Assembly (NCBI GenBank): GCA_025766275.1
Contig: JAFKAC010000151.1
Location: forward strand, 1 to 64,000
Reading direction: 5' to 3'
Source of the DNA: Lactarius indigo
Taxonomy: Eukaryota > Basidiomycota > Agaricomycetes > Russulales > Russulaceae
DNA: 64,000 bases
Position numbers and translations under genes: made by a program. The notes beneath the pieces are model-generated. The model had not been told where the DNA came from, did not search any database, and was given only the letters and a program-made list of their open reading frames with translations. Shown in pieces: positions 45,681-57,633 of the stretch; position 1 is the first letter of the stretch; every line of letters begins with the position of its first letter.

Positions 45681-48600
45681 TCACTGATCAGAAAGGTACA
45701 GACACATCCGGTCGTGTGTCAGGTCGTCGTACATAGAATCGTCGTCTGTGACAAGACAAGAGTCGAGCATCATGTCCCTCACAGTCACGACATTCCCTTT
45801 GTACCGCCCGTCGAGTGCCACCACCCTGTTGCGGACCTGGGTTGGTGGAGCCGGGACAAGGTATTCAATTGGCACGGTGAGCGACTCTCCTCCGTCCATC
45901 TGCAGTGTCGCCGTTCGACGAATGTACTCCGACTTTGAGTCGAGTACGCCAAGTACTTTGCCTTCTTTGTCCTCTTGCTCGCCATGGTCCCATAGGTCTA
46001 GGTCTGCGCTGTCTCCCCGTGTGCCACGAATCTTCACCACCATTCCAATCTTGTGAGATGCATACGCCGGGTCGACTAGCCAGTGTTTATCCAGTTCTGA
46101 AACGTGGCGCGTAAACCGGGAGTATGACGAAACACGTATCTCAAAGCTTACTGAAAGCTGTCTTCCCTGTCCGTTCGTGCGGCGGGTATGCAGCTGGGGT
46201 TTCCGCAGGCATATCAGCACGATTAATGAACATTCCAACTGGTGTCTGTGCGTTGTAAACTGTTGATCCGTAGCCTGGTCCCCCAGGCGTAGGCGCAGAC
46301 GCTGGCGTCGGGGCCCCAAAAGCGGGTGTCGGTGCGCTCTGTTGGGGATAAGCTATGAACGCTCGAGACATCCGGAAGGCTTACCCAGCTCGATTCGCCA
46401 CCCCACCCTCCCGAACTTGTTGGTCCCGGGCTAGCCCAGCCATTATTATTACTCGTAGGGGCCGGACTGGAACTCTCATTCCAAGAGGACGAAGACGGTT
46501 TGGGTGTGGCACCTCCCCAACCAGGCGTAGCACCGCCCCATCCTGGCCCTGTGCTTGTGCTTGCAGCTGCCTTGCTTGGAGCGGTGTATGGGTTCGGTGT
46601 CCGAGCAGACGGGCCCCAACCTGGCGTTCTCCCGCCGTCCTGCGCATAGGGATTGGGAGTTTGAGAACTCGTATGGAATGGTGTTCTGCCCCCCTCTGGG
46701 TTGGGAGTCTTTGAGGAACTCCATGCCGGGGTCTTCCCGCCACCAACGGCGTACGGGTTGGGAGTGCGTCCACCACCCCAGCCGGAGCTACCGGATGTCG
46801 CGTAAGGATTCGGCGTCCGGCCACCGCTGCTACCGAACCCGCCACTGAACCCTCCATCACCAAAGCCTCCACGGGGAGGGCCCATGTCGCGGCCGCCCTC
46901 GAGTGGTTCTAACTTCCCGTCCTTGCTGGATGACAATGAGTACGCAAGACTTCAGGGAGAAACCGATGGACTCACTTTCTACGATAGAGCCTCTCTTTTT
47001 CAATCGTAATGACTTTGTTGTTGGTATTAAGCTCCACGCGAGCAATTGGGCCATTCGTGTCCTTGATGATGCCAATATAACCCTTTTGAGGACCTTTGAC
47101 CACAGTGACGAGGACACCGATCAGCCGATCTCGCGGACCGCGGCCCATGCCTGACCCAACCATCCCACCCGTCACACCACCACTCAGGGCAGGGTTCATT
47201 TTAGAAAGGTCGGTGCCAGGTCGGATAATGTTGCCTTTTGGAGCAAGGGAGACAAGGGACCTTGCTCGTGTCACAAAGACACCTCCGTTTTCTATGATTT
47301 CACGATTGTGCAAGAACGCGAAGAAAGACTGGTGAACGTGAAGAACGCGACCTTTTCGACCCTACCAATGCATATATAAGATGCAGACAAAATGATTGGG
47401 GGAGAAGGGACACCTCTCACCTCGCCGTCGTTTTCCTTCATATTGTCACCGACTCGTAGTTCGTATCCCTCCGCATCTGTTGCTATAGCGCGGTTGGAGT
47501 CGCGACGCATAGATATCTGATGTGGTTGCACCAAACGCACTTCCCCATTCTGATCCAACACACGGAAAGAGTCTCGTTCTGTCTTAAAGATGACACCGAC
47601 GGTCTGGTTGCTGAGTTCGGAGTGAGATCCTCGCAACACAGTGTATAGAAAGGGTTACCTACTCCAACTGGACCAAGTCATGGAGTTCGTAGTTGCCCAC
47701 GATATTCGTACCTGTACCAACTTCGGCGGCCTCACGAAGATCTTTGGAGAATACCGAAACCTGCCAAATGTTTAAAATGGTGTAACGTGCAGAAGTTGAA
47801 CTGAACTAACCTCCTGCATAGACATGTCAGACAAGAAGGTGACAATATTGCCCGCGACGGACACGACGAGGCCTGACTCGTCGGCATTTTTCCCAGACAT
47901 CACTTTAACATGGTCACCAGGTTTGAAGCGTTTCCTGACGCTTCGCGCTGGCACCTGCACCTTCTGTCCTTCAAGATCGACTGAGCCGACTGGATTGACT
48001 GTGACAATGTCCAAATTGATGGATTCGACAACACCATGAACGCCAGCTTGTTCGCCCTCGAACACTTCAACGTGATCACCAGGCTGCAACACTGCAATTG
48101 CCGCCTTGCGCGAGGCCTCGGCGATAAGAGAAAGGTCAACGCTGTTCTCTATACCCTCGCCCTCTTGGTTGCCCCGCGCGAATCGTGTGATCTCGTCCAG
48201 TGTAGGGTTGACATTTTCCGTTACTATTGCACTGAGTTTGAAGTCTTTCTCGATAAAACCATCTTTGTACGTGTCGTTTTGGAAGATGTACGCTTGGCTT
48301 CGTTTCGACACCATCTTGCGCCCATAGACTTTGACGACCTCTTCGTAGTTGAAAAAACGCTGTGGCGGGCGGACACCGGTAGAGACAGTGAGACCAGTTT
48401 TTTTGCGCTTTTTGCCATCGACCGCAACTTCATCCTTCGGGTTGAGATCGATGCGGGGGATGAACTTAAGTCCAACCTCCTCCCCGTTTTCGGTGATATC
48501 TACCACTTGGGCAAGGTCCCCTTGGTACTTGCCCCGCCTGATGCGGACCCAGTTACCCGGATTAACGGTTGTTTCTTGCTTCTTGATTAAGAGTAGACTG

Positions 48601-49563
48601 GCCATTTCATCAATAGGCACCAGGGTGACACCGCGACTGGGATAGATTCCGACGAGCCCATTGCAAGCCTCGCTGACTTGCTTCTGACTTCGAGCCTCAA
48701 CGTAGATCATGCCAGGGAGGGAGTCGCGCTCAAATGCGGAAAGAATCTGCAAGGGGCGGTTGGAAAACTCGAGGTCAAGCGACTTGCGCATGAGGCTGAA
48801 GACAAGGTCCCGCTCACGACCAGGCTGAATGCGATTCTGTCAATGATTCGGTCCTAGATAGTTAGGTAAAACGAGCACTTGCCTTGCACCGCACTTGCCA
48901 GAGGTTAGCATCTTGGACGGAGGGCATTAGAAGGCGCTGAGGCACTTCATTCATGTCCCCAGTGTAACGAACGGCTGAACGCTTATAGCGCTGACTGACA
49001 TCCTCCGCTATCCGTGCCAGGTCTTGGTCATTGAGTTCCCTTTCGCGTCTGTCTAGCCGTACGTGGTGTGCTGGTCTCCTGACGCCGTCTTCGTCGTCAC
49101 CCTCCCCTTCAGGCTCGGCGATGAATTCGTCTGAAATGGGATTCGGGTCGTAGGTTGCATGTCACAGTAGAAGGACGGCCGCACCTCTGCCGTACTCCTC
49201 ATCCTCTTCTTCCTCGTCTTCGTCCTCATTGACCTCGGCTTCTACGTCAAGGAAACGGTTGACCGCCGCGCGTTTGTGACGTCGCTGGCTACAGTCTCAG
49301 TATCGAAGACGAACAGGAGGGTGGGTGGTGGCTGACCTTTTGCCTCTTGCTACCACGGGCTACGCCTTCGTCCTCGTCTTCTTCGTCGTCATCGTCATCC
49401 TCTTCCTCATCTTCGTCTTCGTCGTCTTCGTCGTCTTCCTCCCTTCTACGCCGTTGTTTGCGATTAGTATCACGGTGGGGCTCTCCTTGCGCTTCTTGTT
49501 CTTCTTCCTCTTGTTCTTCGGCTGCACCTAATCTTTCGTAACGCTCTTCCTCTGCGTCGGACA
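45681..49563 (-). CDS. SPT5: Transcription elongation factor SPT5
   Basis: SPT5 with SPT4 forms the DSIF complex on RNA polymerase II and controls elongation and mRNA capping. It starts at 49563 (MSDAEEERYERLGAAEEQ). The N-terminus is strongly acidic (Glu/Asp runs near 49,200-49,240 and 49,370-49,440). The NGN domain follows (SLPGMIYVEARSQKQVSEAC, GLVGIYPSRGVTLVPIDEM). KOW modules come next: NPGNWVRIRRGKYQGDLAQV, QPGDHVEVFEGEQAGVHGVV, KPGDHVKVMSGKNADESGLV and RDRLIGVLVTVVKGPQKGYI. A Gly/Thr/Pro-rich C-terminal repeat region has at least eight copies of a GGRTPNPY/GGKTPAW-like unit (about 46,550-46,850) and a GWGGATP pair. A last KOW-like module (RVVALDGRYKGNVVTVRDM) ends at 45,681. About eight introns interrupt it. 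The repeats are the expected target of CDK9-type kinases. Confidence 0.95.
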
Positions 49564-49704
49564 TGGTAGTGGTGGTTTGGGGAGAGGGCAGAACGATGTT
49601 GTAGAATGTTCAGGTCTGACTCGGATTCACCGGGCCGGGTATACTTTATTCGGATGTCTTTAATTATTTTCTTATTATTTTTCCTAATTTGCGACACCCA
49701 TCCC

Positions 49705-51416
49705 ATGGCCCTGTTCAGCGATCTTCCGCTCGACCTTTTGCCTCTCATCGTCGCCAGTATTCTAGAAGCAGTGGATGTTGCATCGTTGTGTCTAGTCGAT
49801 CACACTTTTCGTACATTTGCTGTACCAAAACTTTACGAGCGAATCTCCATCTATGCTTGGCAACGATCATCAAAACTCAGGGTTTGTGATCGATATGGCT
49901 ATTCTCTATAATTTCGCTTGAGGTGTCGTGCATAGGTGACACAATTATTTAGAACACTTGCAGAGCACCCCAACCTCGCGTGCCTCGTCCGTCAATTAGG
50001 TTGGCCCGTTCAATTATATTGTGAAATTTGATTCGTACACCCACATGAAACAACCAAAGTGATCACGGACTTCCCGAAAGCGCAGGATTCTTTCGCCTAC
50101 GAACACCTCGGAGGCTGGTTCACGAGAGGACTCGAGAACTGCGTGAAACTCAGGTGCTGCACGTGGACCAGGGATTGTTCTTTAACATCCCATATTCTCA
50201 AGAGCCTTGGGAAATGTTCCGAATTAACCGACATCTCTATCAACGGGTATCATTCTGGTCTCTACAAACCAGGAGACCTTCTCCAGCTACTTCACCTGCA
50301 CAAGATTTCGTTGATCAGGCCTAGCAAGCCTATACTCGAAATCCTCCCGAGTTGGCTTCAAGCAACCGGGAAATCGTTAACAAGTCTAACATTAATATGC
50401 AAGGCAAGGCAGTCCTCCATTCGTGTCTTGAACGCACTATTCACACATTATCAGGATGACATGTACATAACCGACGCGCTTTTAAATACTATGTCACCGC
50501 ACCTTTCGCGGCTAGAGCGTCTTTATCTCGTTGGCTGCCCAAAGGTGACAAATGAAGGTGTCTGGTCGATGATAAGAACCAGGACTCGAGACTTGAAGGA
50601 GCTGGGCCTCGAAAACCTGTCCCCCCACTTCGTGGGTGTTACCATTTTCCTTGAGCTACCGCCACTGATTTTGGGTCATTGAGTAGGACATGTCAGCGCT
50701 AAGCGCAGCTTGCGCGAGGGCTGGCGGATTGAATTCGCTATCCTCCTTCACATTGACCATTCACCCTAATTGGTCAACCGAAGCATGGATGGGCGGCGCG
50801 GTATCCCTCCTCGAAGTGTCGCCCCTGGAATCCCTCAACGTGTCTGGTCGCACTCCCTTGAAAGTATTCGCAAAAGCACTCAGGGACAGATTCTGCATGC
50901 GAATTGTTGATCAACATCGTGACCACCTCGTCCGTTTTTCTTTGTATGGACCGCTACTTAGCCTCGCCTCCATCGACTACGTATGCCTTCATTGCTCGAA
51001 ATTAGAACAACTTTTCATATGCGTGGACCACGCCGAAATGGCCTGTTTCATATTTTGTTTCTCAAACCTGCGCTAATGTTCAAGTTATTAGGCACGCATT
51101 GTGGCGACACTTGCGCAAGTGAATCTCCTGTGTGCGATACATATCAATATCAATGTGCTACCGGAGCATTGCAATCTGTATGCTCATGCATTGAACATTG
51201 CTCGCCAATGCAATTCGACCATATCTCAAGTTGGTATCAATGCAGAGGTCTGGAAGGTGGGTAGCCCTTCTTTCTCGTTGGCCTCCCCGCCAATAAGAGT
51301 CGGTTTAGGTAGAGAGACGTGTACTCGTCGTGAAGGGTGTCGCGCAGGTGGACCGTTTTCTCACCGAGGTCGAAAACCCTGATATTCCAGAGCGATTTCT
51401 CGTTGTTCGTACATAA
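49705..51416 (+). CDS. F-box/leucine-rich-repeat-like protein
   Basis: It starts at 49,705 with MALFSDLPLDLLPLIVASIL, then DVASLCLVDHTFRTFAVPKL, a typical fungal F-box helix set, which would bind Skp1 in an SCF ubiquitin ligase. Splicing gives SKLR-VTQLFRTLAEHPNLACLV, then RQLV-ITDFPKAQDSFAYEHL. LRR-like segments follow: LKSLGKCSELTDISINGYHS, LTSLTLICKARQSSIRVL, LERLYLVGCPKVTNEGVWSM, DLKELGLENLSPHF, SALSAACARAGGLNSLSSF, LEQLFICVDHAEM, and RIVATLAQVNLLCAIHIN. The last exon codes for VERRVLVVKGVAQVDRFL and ends ERFLVVRT, stop 51,414-51,416. The intron between EM and ARIVATL (about 51,040-51,091) lacks a GT donor in the right place (it would begin GCCTGT); this is either a GC-AG intron or a local error. 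Substrate unknown. Confidence 0.8.
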
Positions 51417-51585
51417 GGAAATGTATTATAGATCCTCGGACACTCAATGTGGTTGTAGACGTCGTACTCCACGTGGCATTGTTCCATTTCATCCTCGCGC
51501 GCTTATACTCGCGGACAGTCCGAGTCCACGTGCTACAGTCCCCTCACGCAAATAGTAGCTGGACCACCAGCAGGGATTGATTATC

Positions 51586-51857
51586 ATGGGTACACAAAAG
51601 CTATCGCCACAAGGACAACGTCTGCGTATCATCATTCTAACCGTGCCCATCATGGCCGCAACATCCGGTTTGCAATTATCCCAAGTCGTCGCTTCTGAAA
51701 CAACCTACTCATACATCACACCAATGTACCAGTGGTCTTGTTCAAACGACTTGTGCTTGGTGAACCCCAACGCAAACTTCCTCGTCTCGGAGACCGCGAC
51801 ACAGACCGGAAGATCGTCGAATTTGGTCGCGAGGAGGAGCCGGGTCAGCAGCAGTAA
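51586..51857 (+). CDS. COX14: COX14-like cytochrome c oxidase assembly protein
   Basis: A small two-exon gene: exon 1 is 51,586-51,667, the intron 51,668-51,732 (GTTTGC..CCAG), exon 2 51,733-51,857. The product is 68 residues. KLSPQGQRLRIIILTVPIMA then ATS-VVLFKRLVLGEPQRKLPRL gives one membrane helix followed by a charged tail ending EEEPGQQQ. The size, single N-terminal helix and pattern match what I recall of fungal COX14-like proteins, which act in the mitochondrial inner membrane in early COX1 assembly. The family name is from memory of the pattern and is less certain than the gene model. The gene is 170 bases downstream of the F-box gene and convergent with MIC10. Confidence 0.65.
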
Positions 51858-51975
51858 TATGATTTGGATGAAGGGGTGCCAGCTCAGAGCTGTACTATTT
51901 ACAAATCTATCTCTGCGATACCACAGTAGCGTACGTCTATGGGTCGACTACCGAGTGGAAGGGGATGGAACCCCA

Positions 51976-52500
51976 TCATTTTGATTCTTGGGGCGGCTGC
52001 TGGAGCACGCGAACACCGGCGATTCGCGCGGGGTTGAACGACCGGTCGCAGTCTGCATATGCAGCACCAGCACCGAAGCCCGTCGAGAGGGCGATAGGCC
52101 ATGCGCGTCCTGGAAATTCGTCATGTTGGGGTAGATAAACGGTGGTGCGGGTGTTGTGACGCACGGCGGAAAAGGATGACCGACGCAACGACGCCAACGC
52201 TAAAGCCGATGCCCCTGCCCACCAGAAAGGTCGTGAGAAGTCGCAGAAAACTATCAGAACGCTGTGTCGACGCACGACTTTACTAGTAAATCCGCCACTG
52301 TCCGTCGCGGCTCATGGTCAGCTCAGTAATGAGTATGCTGGGGAAAGAATGCATACGACAGCGGTCATACTGTGCAAGCGTCAGGTCGGGATTCTTTCTC
52401 TGAAATTTGTATGGAAGATACACACCTTCTGGGCGACGATATCCTCACTAGAAGTTGGTTTTGAGGGTGCGGGTGCGGGTGTGGGTGTGGGTGAAGCCAT
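51976..52500 (-). CDS. MIC10: MICOS complex subunit MIC10
   Basis: MIC10 bends the mitochondrial inner membrane at crista junctions as the core of the MICOS complex. The start at 52500 gives MASPTPTPAPAPSKPTSSED then IVAQK. Splicing at four short introns yields YDRCLADLLVKSCVDTA-GIGFSVGVVASVILF, then RRRAWPIALSTGFGAGAAYA-DCDRSFNPARIAGVRV, ending QQPPQESK at 51,976. The two helices carry the GxGxGxG-type patterns of MIC10: GIGFSVGV in the first, and STGFGAGAAYADC in the second. One intron (GTTCTG..GGCAG, 46 bases) is required to remove in-frame TGA and TAG codons between VDTA and GIGF. The gene is about 95 residues, slightly long at the N-terminus. The 9.5 kb transposon starts 260 bases upstream of its start codon. 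Confidence 0.9.
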
Positions 52501-52755
52501 GGATGTCTGGATTGACGGTAAATACGGGTAAACACCGGAGCGGATTCACAACACGAGGCGGACTCGGCCTAAACAACAAACAGTGGCACGCCTCACTCTA
52601 GTTATTGATACCGCTACCGTAATCACCCCCAATTCCCCAGATGCACCTTCGTGTTCATGATCTGGTACTAGGATCGTCGGAACTAATAACCGGTTGACAG
52701 GAGTGTCGCCTTTCATTGCGCTGCGCAGCATCCCTACATTCCCACTAGGCTGGCA

Positions 52756-52761
52756 GTTACT
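52756..52761 (+). repeat. Target site duplication, left (GTTACT)
   Basis: GTTACT directly precedes the left terminal repeat; the same six bases follow the right repeat at 62,251-62,256. Confidence 0.85.
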
Positions 52762-53081
52762 TATGGCAAGCAGGAGTGAGCAGGTCCATATTGAATATCG
52801 CGAAACGAATATTCAAAACTCCGCTTCGCAGATCAAATAGCCGATTCGATAGCCTTACTCCCGGTATCGTCACTATCATTTGGATTATGTAATTACATAA
52901 TCATTCTCAATATCACCATATTCCTGGGACTCTGGCAATTCCTTTTCGTCCCTCTATTGTGACTCGGTCACATCGCCGCACGTGCAACTGTAGTGAGGGT
53001 CCGTGCGTCGTCTTGAACTCAGGGCTGGCAGCCCGTCGCTCCCTTTTTCCCTGGTGCGTGCCCCTCCTATACTAACTGCCC
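52762..53081 (+). repeat. Left 320-base terminal inverted repeat
   Basis: Reverse complement of 61,931-62,250 with about two differences, both C/T (one near 52,925, one near 53,022). It contains the perfect palindrome GATTATGTAATTACATAATC (52,883-52,902) and the smaller GTGACTCGGTCAC. Confidence 0.95.
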
Positions 53082-54121
53082 TGTTTTTTTTTGAACTTTT
53101 TTTATTCCGGCACATAGGTACAGACGGGTCATAGCTGAGACCTGTGCCCATCTTTGTCCAAGGTGCATAATATTCCACACGATCTAAGCCGGGCGGTCTG
53201 TCACTGACACCCAGTAACAATACCCAGTACACTTTCGTGTCGTGCACACACCGGCAATGCGGTCTTGGGTTCCCATGGCACAGCACCAGCACGCACCTTG
53301 CCATCGATCGCTTTTCCCGTCGCTCTTCCCATCCACGCATGCACACTCTCTCCTCGCCACACCATTGCTCTCTCCCTCACAACCACGCAACTCGACGACG
53401 ACGATTCCTCCACAAGCCAGCCCCCTAGGCTACTTGCAAACAAGCTGCGCATCCTCGTGCGTCACCCCTGTTCACTAGGTACTACTAATCTTATAATAAC
53501 AATTTAGGGTGTACGCTGTCGTCGGCCGCAACGCCGGCCTCCGTTCATTACAATGACATTGTCTTAGCTCCTTTCTCTCTCTCTCTCAGCCCTCACGCTA
53601 CCTTACCCCCGCGATTTCGTGTCTCACTGCTATGTTTCGATCGTCTCAGCGTCTCAACTCGTTTCCTATGCCACATCTCCCTCTTTTTACCATACCTTCT
53701 ACCATATTCCTTTCTGTGGTGGCTACTGGTCCAACTGTATCTAAGCCGCTGCTGTTGAATAGACCGGATTTTCTCCTGTTCGCTTGTGTGATTCTTGAGG
53801 TCATGCCACTCAACGGCACCGGAACACTCGTATCGTAAAGTCGGCCAGCTCTTCCTCGTCCTTTAGCGGTTTACGCTTGTGTTCGCATTTTTGCGTCCTT
53901 CCCGGGAGCGAAGGAGATGGCTCATCAACTTCCCATGTATTATATATATACATCCAAATCCGAGTTAGTTTGTTTGCTTTAACTAAGGAGTAACTAGTGT
54001 AGGTTTAAAAGTAAGTTGGAAGTGGGTACGCTACGGAGATATATCCAGGCCGTCGCTTTCGGGGTTGAGAAGGATATGCAGTCCCGGGACACGCTTGGGC
54101 TAGTTTACCAGTGCTCAGTAT
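53082..54121. other. Non-coding left part of the 9.5 kb element
   Basis: 53.2-53.85 kb on the plus strand is pyrimidine-rich with CT runs, like a fungal promoter or 5' leader. It includes an intron-like stretch (GTACTACTAATCTTATAATA...TTTAG, 53,480-53,507). It may be another captured host fragment, but no protein family is recognisable. The remainder is the 3' flank of the alpha-kinase gene. Confidence 0.35.
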
Positions 54122-56841
54122 TCATATAGTAAGAAATATTCGGAATGGGCAACACACCTGCTGGTCGTACGAAGTCGGCACCTCAAAAAACTTGCAGATA
54201 ACATTGCACTGGTGCTCCTTCTCAAAATCGCGATGTGTTCCCCGAACATTGCCTTTGCTGAACAATTTGTGCCCTAGGTCACTGGGCATCAAATAAGAAG
54301 AAGTCAGTAGATATGAAGAGAGAGTTCCTCACGGATGTGTGATGATCTGTGGGTCTGTCAGGAGGGTATCACCCCCTAGTGTCGTCCAAGGTGTTGTCAG
54401 CTGTGCATAATCAACGAGTCGGAAAATCCCTCACCCTGAAAATCCGAAGTGAATGCCTGGCAGCCTGTTCTCCAGTACTGCACATGCTGGCAAAAAGCGA
54501 GAAAATCGGCACGGTGGCAATTCTCACTATCATCAAAGTGGAGTGGATACGAGGATCCATTATTAATATACTTCCTCCAGGGTCCATCTTCGGAGGAATG
54601 AATCAGCTCTTCGACTAGATACACCTCCTTTTGTGCAGGTGCTACATTGGTGATTGCCAAGCCCGACTTGACAAATCGAAACTGGGGAATTGTCACCGGA
54701 CAGGTAACATTGTGACTCTGGTGATATGAAGCCATAAAGCTGTAAACGTCTTCAAGCAGTGAATCTGCCCACTGAATGGAAAGTGCGTCGGCAGCCAGGT
54801 CCCTAATTTGCTCATCCGGAGAGAGGGAGAGTGTCGGGGCCACAGATGATGACACATCTGAGGTGTGGCTGTGGTTCGACAAGTAGGGTTGCTTAAGCGC
54901 GACTGAAGCAGTCGGAAATGGGGATGGCCCTGTAAGGTCTATTTTCCCTTCTTTCATGGACTTGAAAGCACCGTATTGTAGTTTTTGAGCCATATTAAAG
55001 AGGACAAACCCATTTTGAGGCTGAGCCTTGTGCATCCATTCCCCAAATCCGGAGTCGGTGACGCTTTGTGCTAAGATAAGTGATCTTAATGGTTTGGTGG
55101 GACACAACCAAAATAGTATCGGATATGACACTGTATTGACTAAAATTGTGTCTTGATCATGTCAGCAGATAAGGCCATAGTAAGAACACGTACGAAGGCC
55201 ATTAATAGCAGCAGGCTGTGGCTCATGTTGGGCGATAAGTGCTTGTCGGATATCTTCCACAGAAGGTGACACAGGATGTGAATCACAGAACTTATCACTC
55301 CGTGTACGCTTCTGTGAGCTGGATACCTCTTTAACTTGCTCTTCAGATATTTTCCGTTTCTTGCCAAATATTGGACGGGGCTTGGGACGGGTATGCAGAC
55401 GTGTATTGACTTGTGACGGTGTGACCCGAGAGTCAAGACCAGATTTTGTGCGTGAGACAAGAAGCGTTGACTTTGATTCCGACTCAGAGTCAGATGACTG
55501 CGGAGATATGAGAACAAAAATAGAGGCCATAAAAAAAAGCGTACAGATTCTTGATCCTTGAACTGTGTGCTAGCTTCAAGTTGCTCCTGGAAGTCCTGAT
55601 GGGCCTTCGCTTTCTTGTAGTGGTCCACATTGATAACCAGCATGACATCTAGTTGGGTTGCGAGAGACCTTGACCTTAAGTTGGTTTTGGGTCCACCGGA
55701 GTTGAGACAGTACTCGAGAATTGCATGTTCTTTGTTGTCAAGATGTATACCATTGTTACCCCTTTTCAGCCGGACTGATTCGATGTGTTCCATATTGAGA
55801 GGGAAACCCTTAAACTCCTTGAGCCAATCCGATAGAAAGGCATTGAGGAGGAGGCGTTGGAGGTTTTCGTGACTAATTCGGATCGGAACATATGCTATTG
55901 TGTCACACTTGAAAGTAGTCAGCATAAGTCAGCAATAGCGTCACAAAACAACCGACATACATGAATGACGAAAGGCTGGATTCGTCCAGGCTGCTGTGCC
56001 GTCAGTCTTCCATTGAGGATTACTGTGATGGCATCCTGTCCACCAGCACGAATCCGCTCACGAAGCTGATTACGCACAGCCTCGTAATGTTGGAGTGCAA
56101 GAGGGGCCGTGAACTCCTTTGGGATGGCGATTTCGAGAGGAGGGAGCTCAAATGGCGCACCCTCACCTACTGGTCCTGGTGCCCAGCCCGTTGGGATCAA
56201 TTTTTGAAGTGAGGTCGAACGGTGGGACCCATTGGCAGGGGTAGTGTTGCGTTGTCCCAGTCCCGGTCTTCCTGACTTGTCTACTGGCCTAACTTGGGAT
56301 TGGTTACCTAATTAAAGATATCAGCGAAAGGTATAAGCATGCCCGAGGAAAGGTGTGAATGTACGCACCCCTTTGAGACGCGGCTACATCCCTTCGAATT
56401 TGTTCAAAGTTGACAGAGTGAATCCGAGTGGCTTCTATGTGATGGCTTTAGTGTTATATTTAAAAAGAAAATGAGGTACTTGCGGTTTAGTGAAGTGGTG
56501 GAGGACTTGGTCCGATAGTAGCTGTAACAATCTGGACAGACCAGCATCTCCGTTATCGTCCTGTTAGCCTCTCGTACCTTTACCTTCCTTGCTAACATTT
56601 GTGAGAACTCCTTTTTGCAGCGTTCACGTTCACATTGAATGGTCAGTGCCAGACGCGTGGATTGTTCTGGTGATTGCACAGCCCCCAGACCCTCAAACTG
56701 AACACCTGGGTCCGACGTCACAGGAGGTGTGGCCGAAACTAGAAGAGACGGCTCCATGAGAGAGTGTGAGTTAAAACGCGTTGGGTTGAAAGAGGGCATG
56801 TTGAAAGAGGTGGCGTGTTTGAACAACATGAAACGCCGCAC
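54122..56841 (-). CDS. Alpha-type (MHCK/eEF2K-like) protein kinase, transposon cargo
   Basis: Alpha-kinases are atypical Ser/Thr kinases. It starts at 56841 (MRRFMLFKHATSFNMPSF; an internal Met is possible). The N-terminal region has a putative zinc site: CERERCKKEF then MLVCPDCYSYY. The middle contains FELPPLEIAIPKEFTAPLAL and VRNQLRERIRAGGQDAITVI, then a basic Ser-rich linker (KPRPIFGKKRKISEEQ). The kinase domain at the C-terminus includes QKLQYGAFKSMKEGKIDL, ALSIQWADSLLEDVYSFMAS, FRFVKSGLAITNVAPAQ, VYLVEELI, GPWRKYINNGSS, ADFLAFCQHVQYWRTGCQAF, TSDFQG, and across an intron LTDPQIITHPDLGHKLFSKG. It ends with the zinc-binding HRDFEKEHQCNVICKFFEVP. The last exon is read to a stop at 54,122, but a further intron after SYDQQ is possible. 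No inactivating change was seen. The gene lies inside the inverted repeats. Confidence 0.85.
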
Positions 56842-57066
56842 TTATTCACAATGAAGCCCAGGCCGAATTGGTCCAAGTGCGCGGCCATGGAAAACTTGCC
56901 ATCAGCAAATGGACTGAGTTGAATGCGCCGAATATATTCCCGGCCTTCACTTCAGCAAGTAGCATAAACTAAGTACAATAAAGATAGTAGTTCCTGGGAG
57001 GTATTGAAATGTCAGCGGGCTTGCAAAAAAGTGATATGTCAATACAAACCTCTAAAACCGACGTTC

Positions 57067-57482
57067 TTAATCGATCTCATCAGGGCTCAACACTAACAAG
57101 GGCCCAATTGCCCAGTGTGTCCACGTCGTCGGTGTAGTAACGCTCGACTTCGTAACTGCACACGCAACCGTTGTCGCATATGACCTGCATGCATGTGGCA
57201 TGTGAGCCAACTCGACACGACAATGCTGACCGTACGACGCTCGAGGCCAATGCGTACACCATGCGTGACGGCAGTGAGATGGTGCGTACGGTGCGTAGAG
57301 GTGGGTGTGGCAGCAGATTGCTCGCTTGTGCTGGCAGAAAAGGGTGAGCGATTGTGGAGTAGGTGAAAGTGCACAGGGTGCACGTGGAACTGCCGCACCT
57401 GCAGGGAGGCCGGTGTGTGACGTTGCAGACGACGCTGTGTGTGGATGTTGAGGCTGCATGCTGAACTTGAATAGTGGCTGCG
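57067..57482 (-). other. Sequence 3' of the ROT1 remnant, possible further gene fragment
   Basis: On the minus strand a 60-codon frame (57,080-57,262) contains VICDNGCVCSYEVERYYTDD followed by VDTLGNWALVSVEP. The clustered cysteines and acidic tail look like part of a secreted protein, but the piece is too short to assign. It could be the altered ROT1 C-terminus or another captured fragment. Confidence 0.3.
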
Positions 57483-57633
57483 TGGGAGCATGTTTGGCGT
57501 TGTGGAGACTAGGAACATGGGCGGAAGTGGCGATCCAGAAAACTGATACACGTGGAGCTTGGGCCCGTCGGTTGAATCTACGAAAATTTGCCACAGCTGG
57601 TATAGCTCCGTGTACTGTGCAAGTGTCATCACA

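Noticed and set aside
46381..46872. Minus-strand 163-codon frame within SPT5
   Set aside because: Alternative frame of the SPT5 C-terminal repeat region; the GGRTPNPY frame is the real one.
49347..49541. Poly-serine plus-strand frame
   Set aside because: Antisense reading of the acidic Glu/Asp repeats of SPT5.
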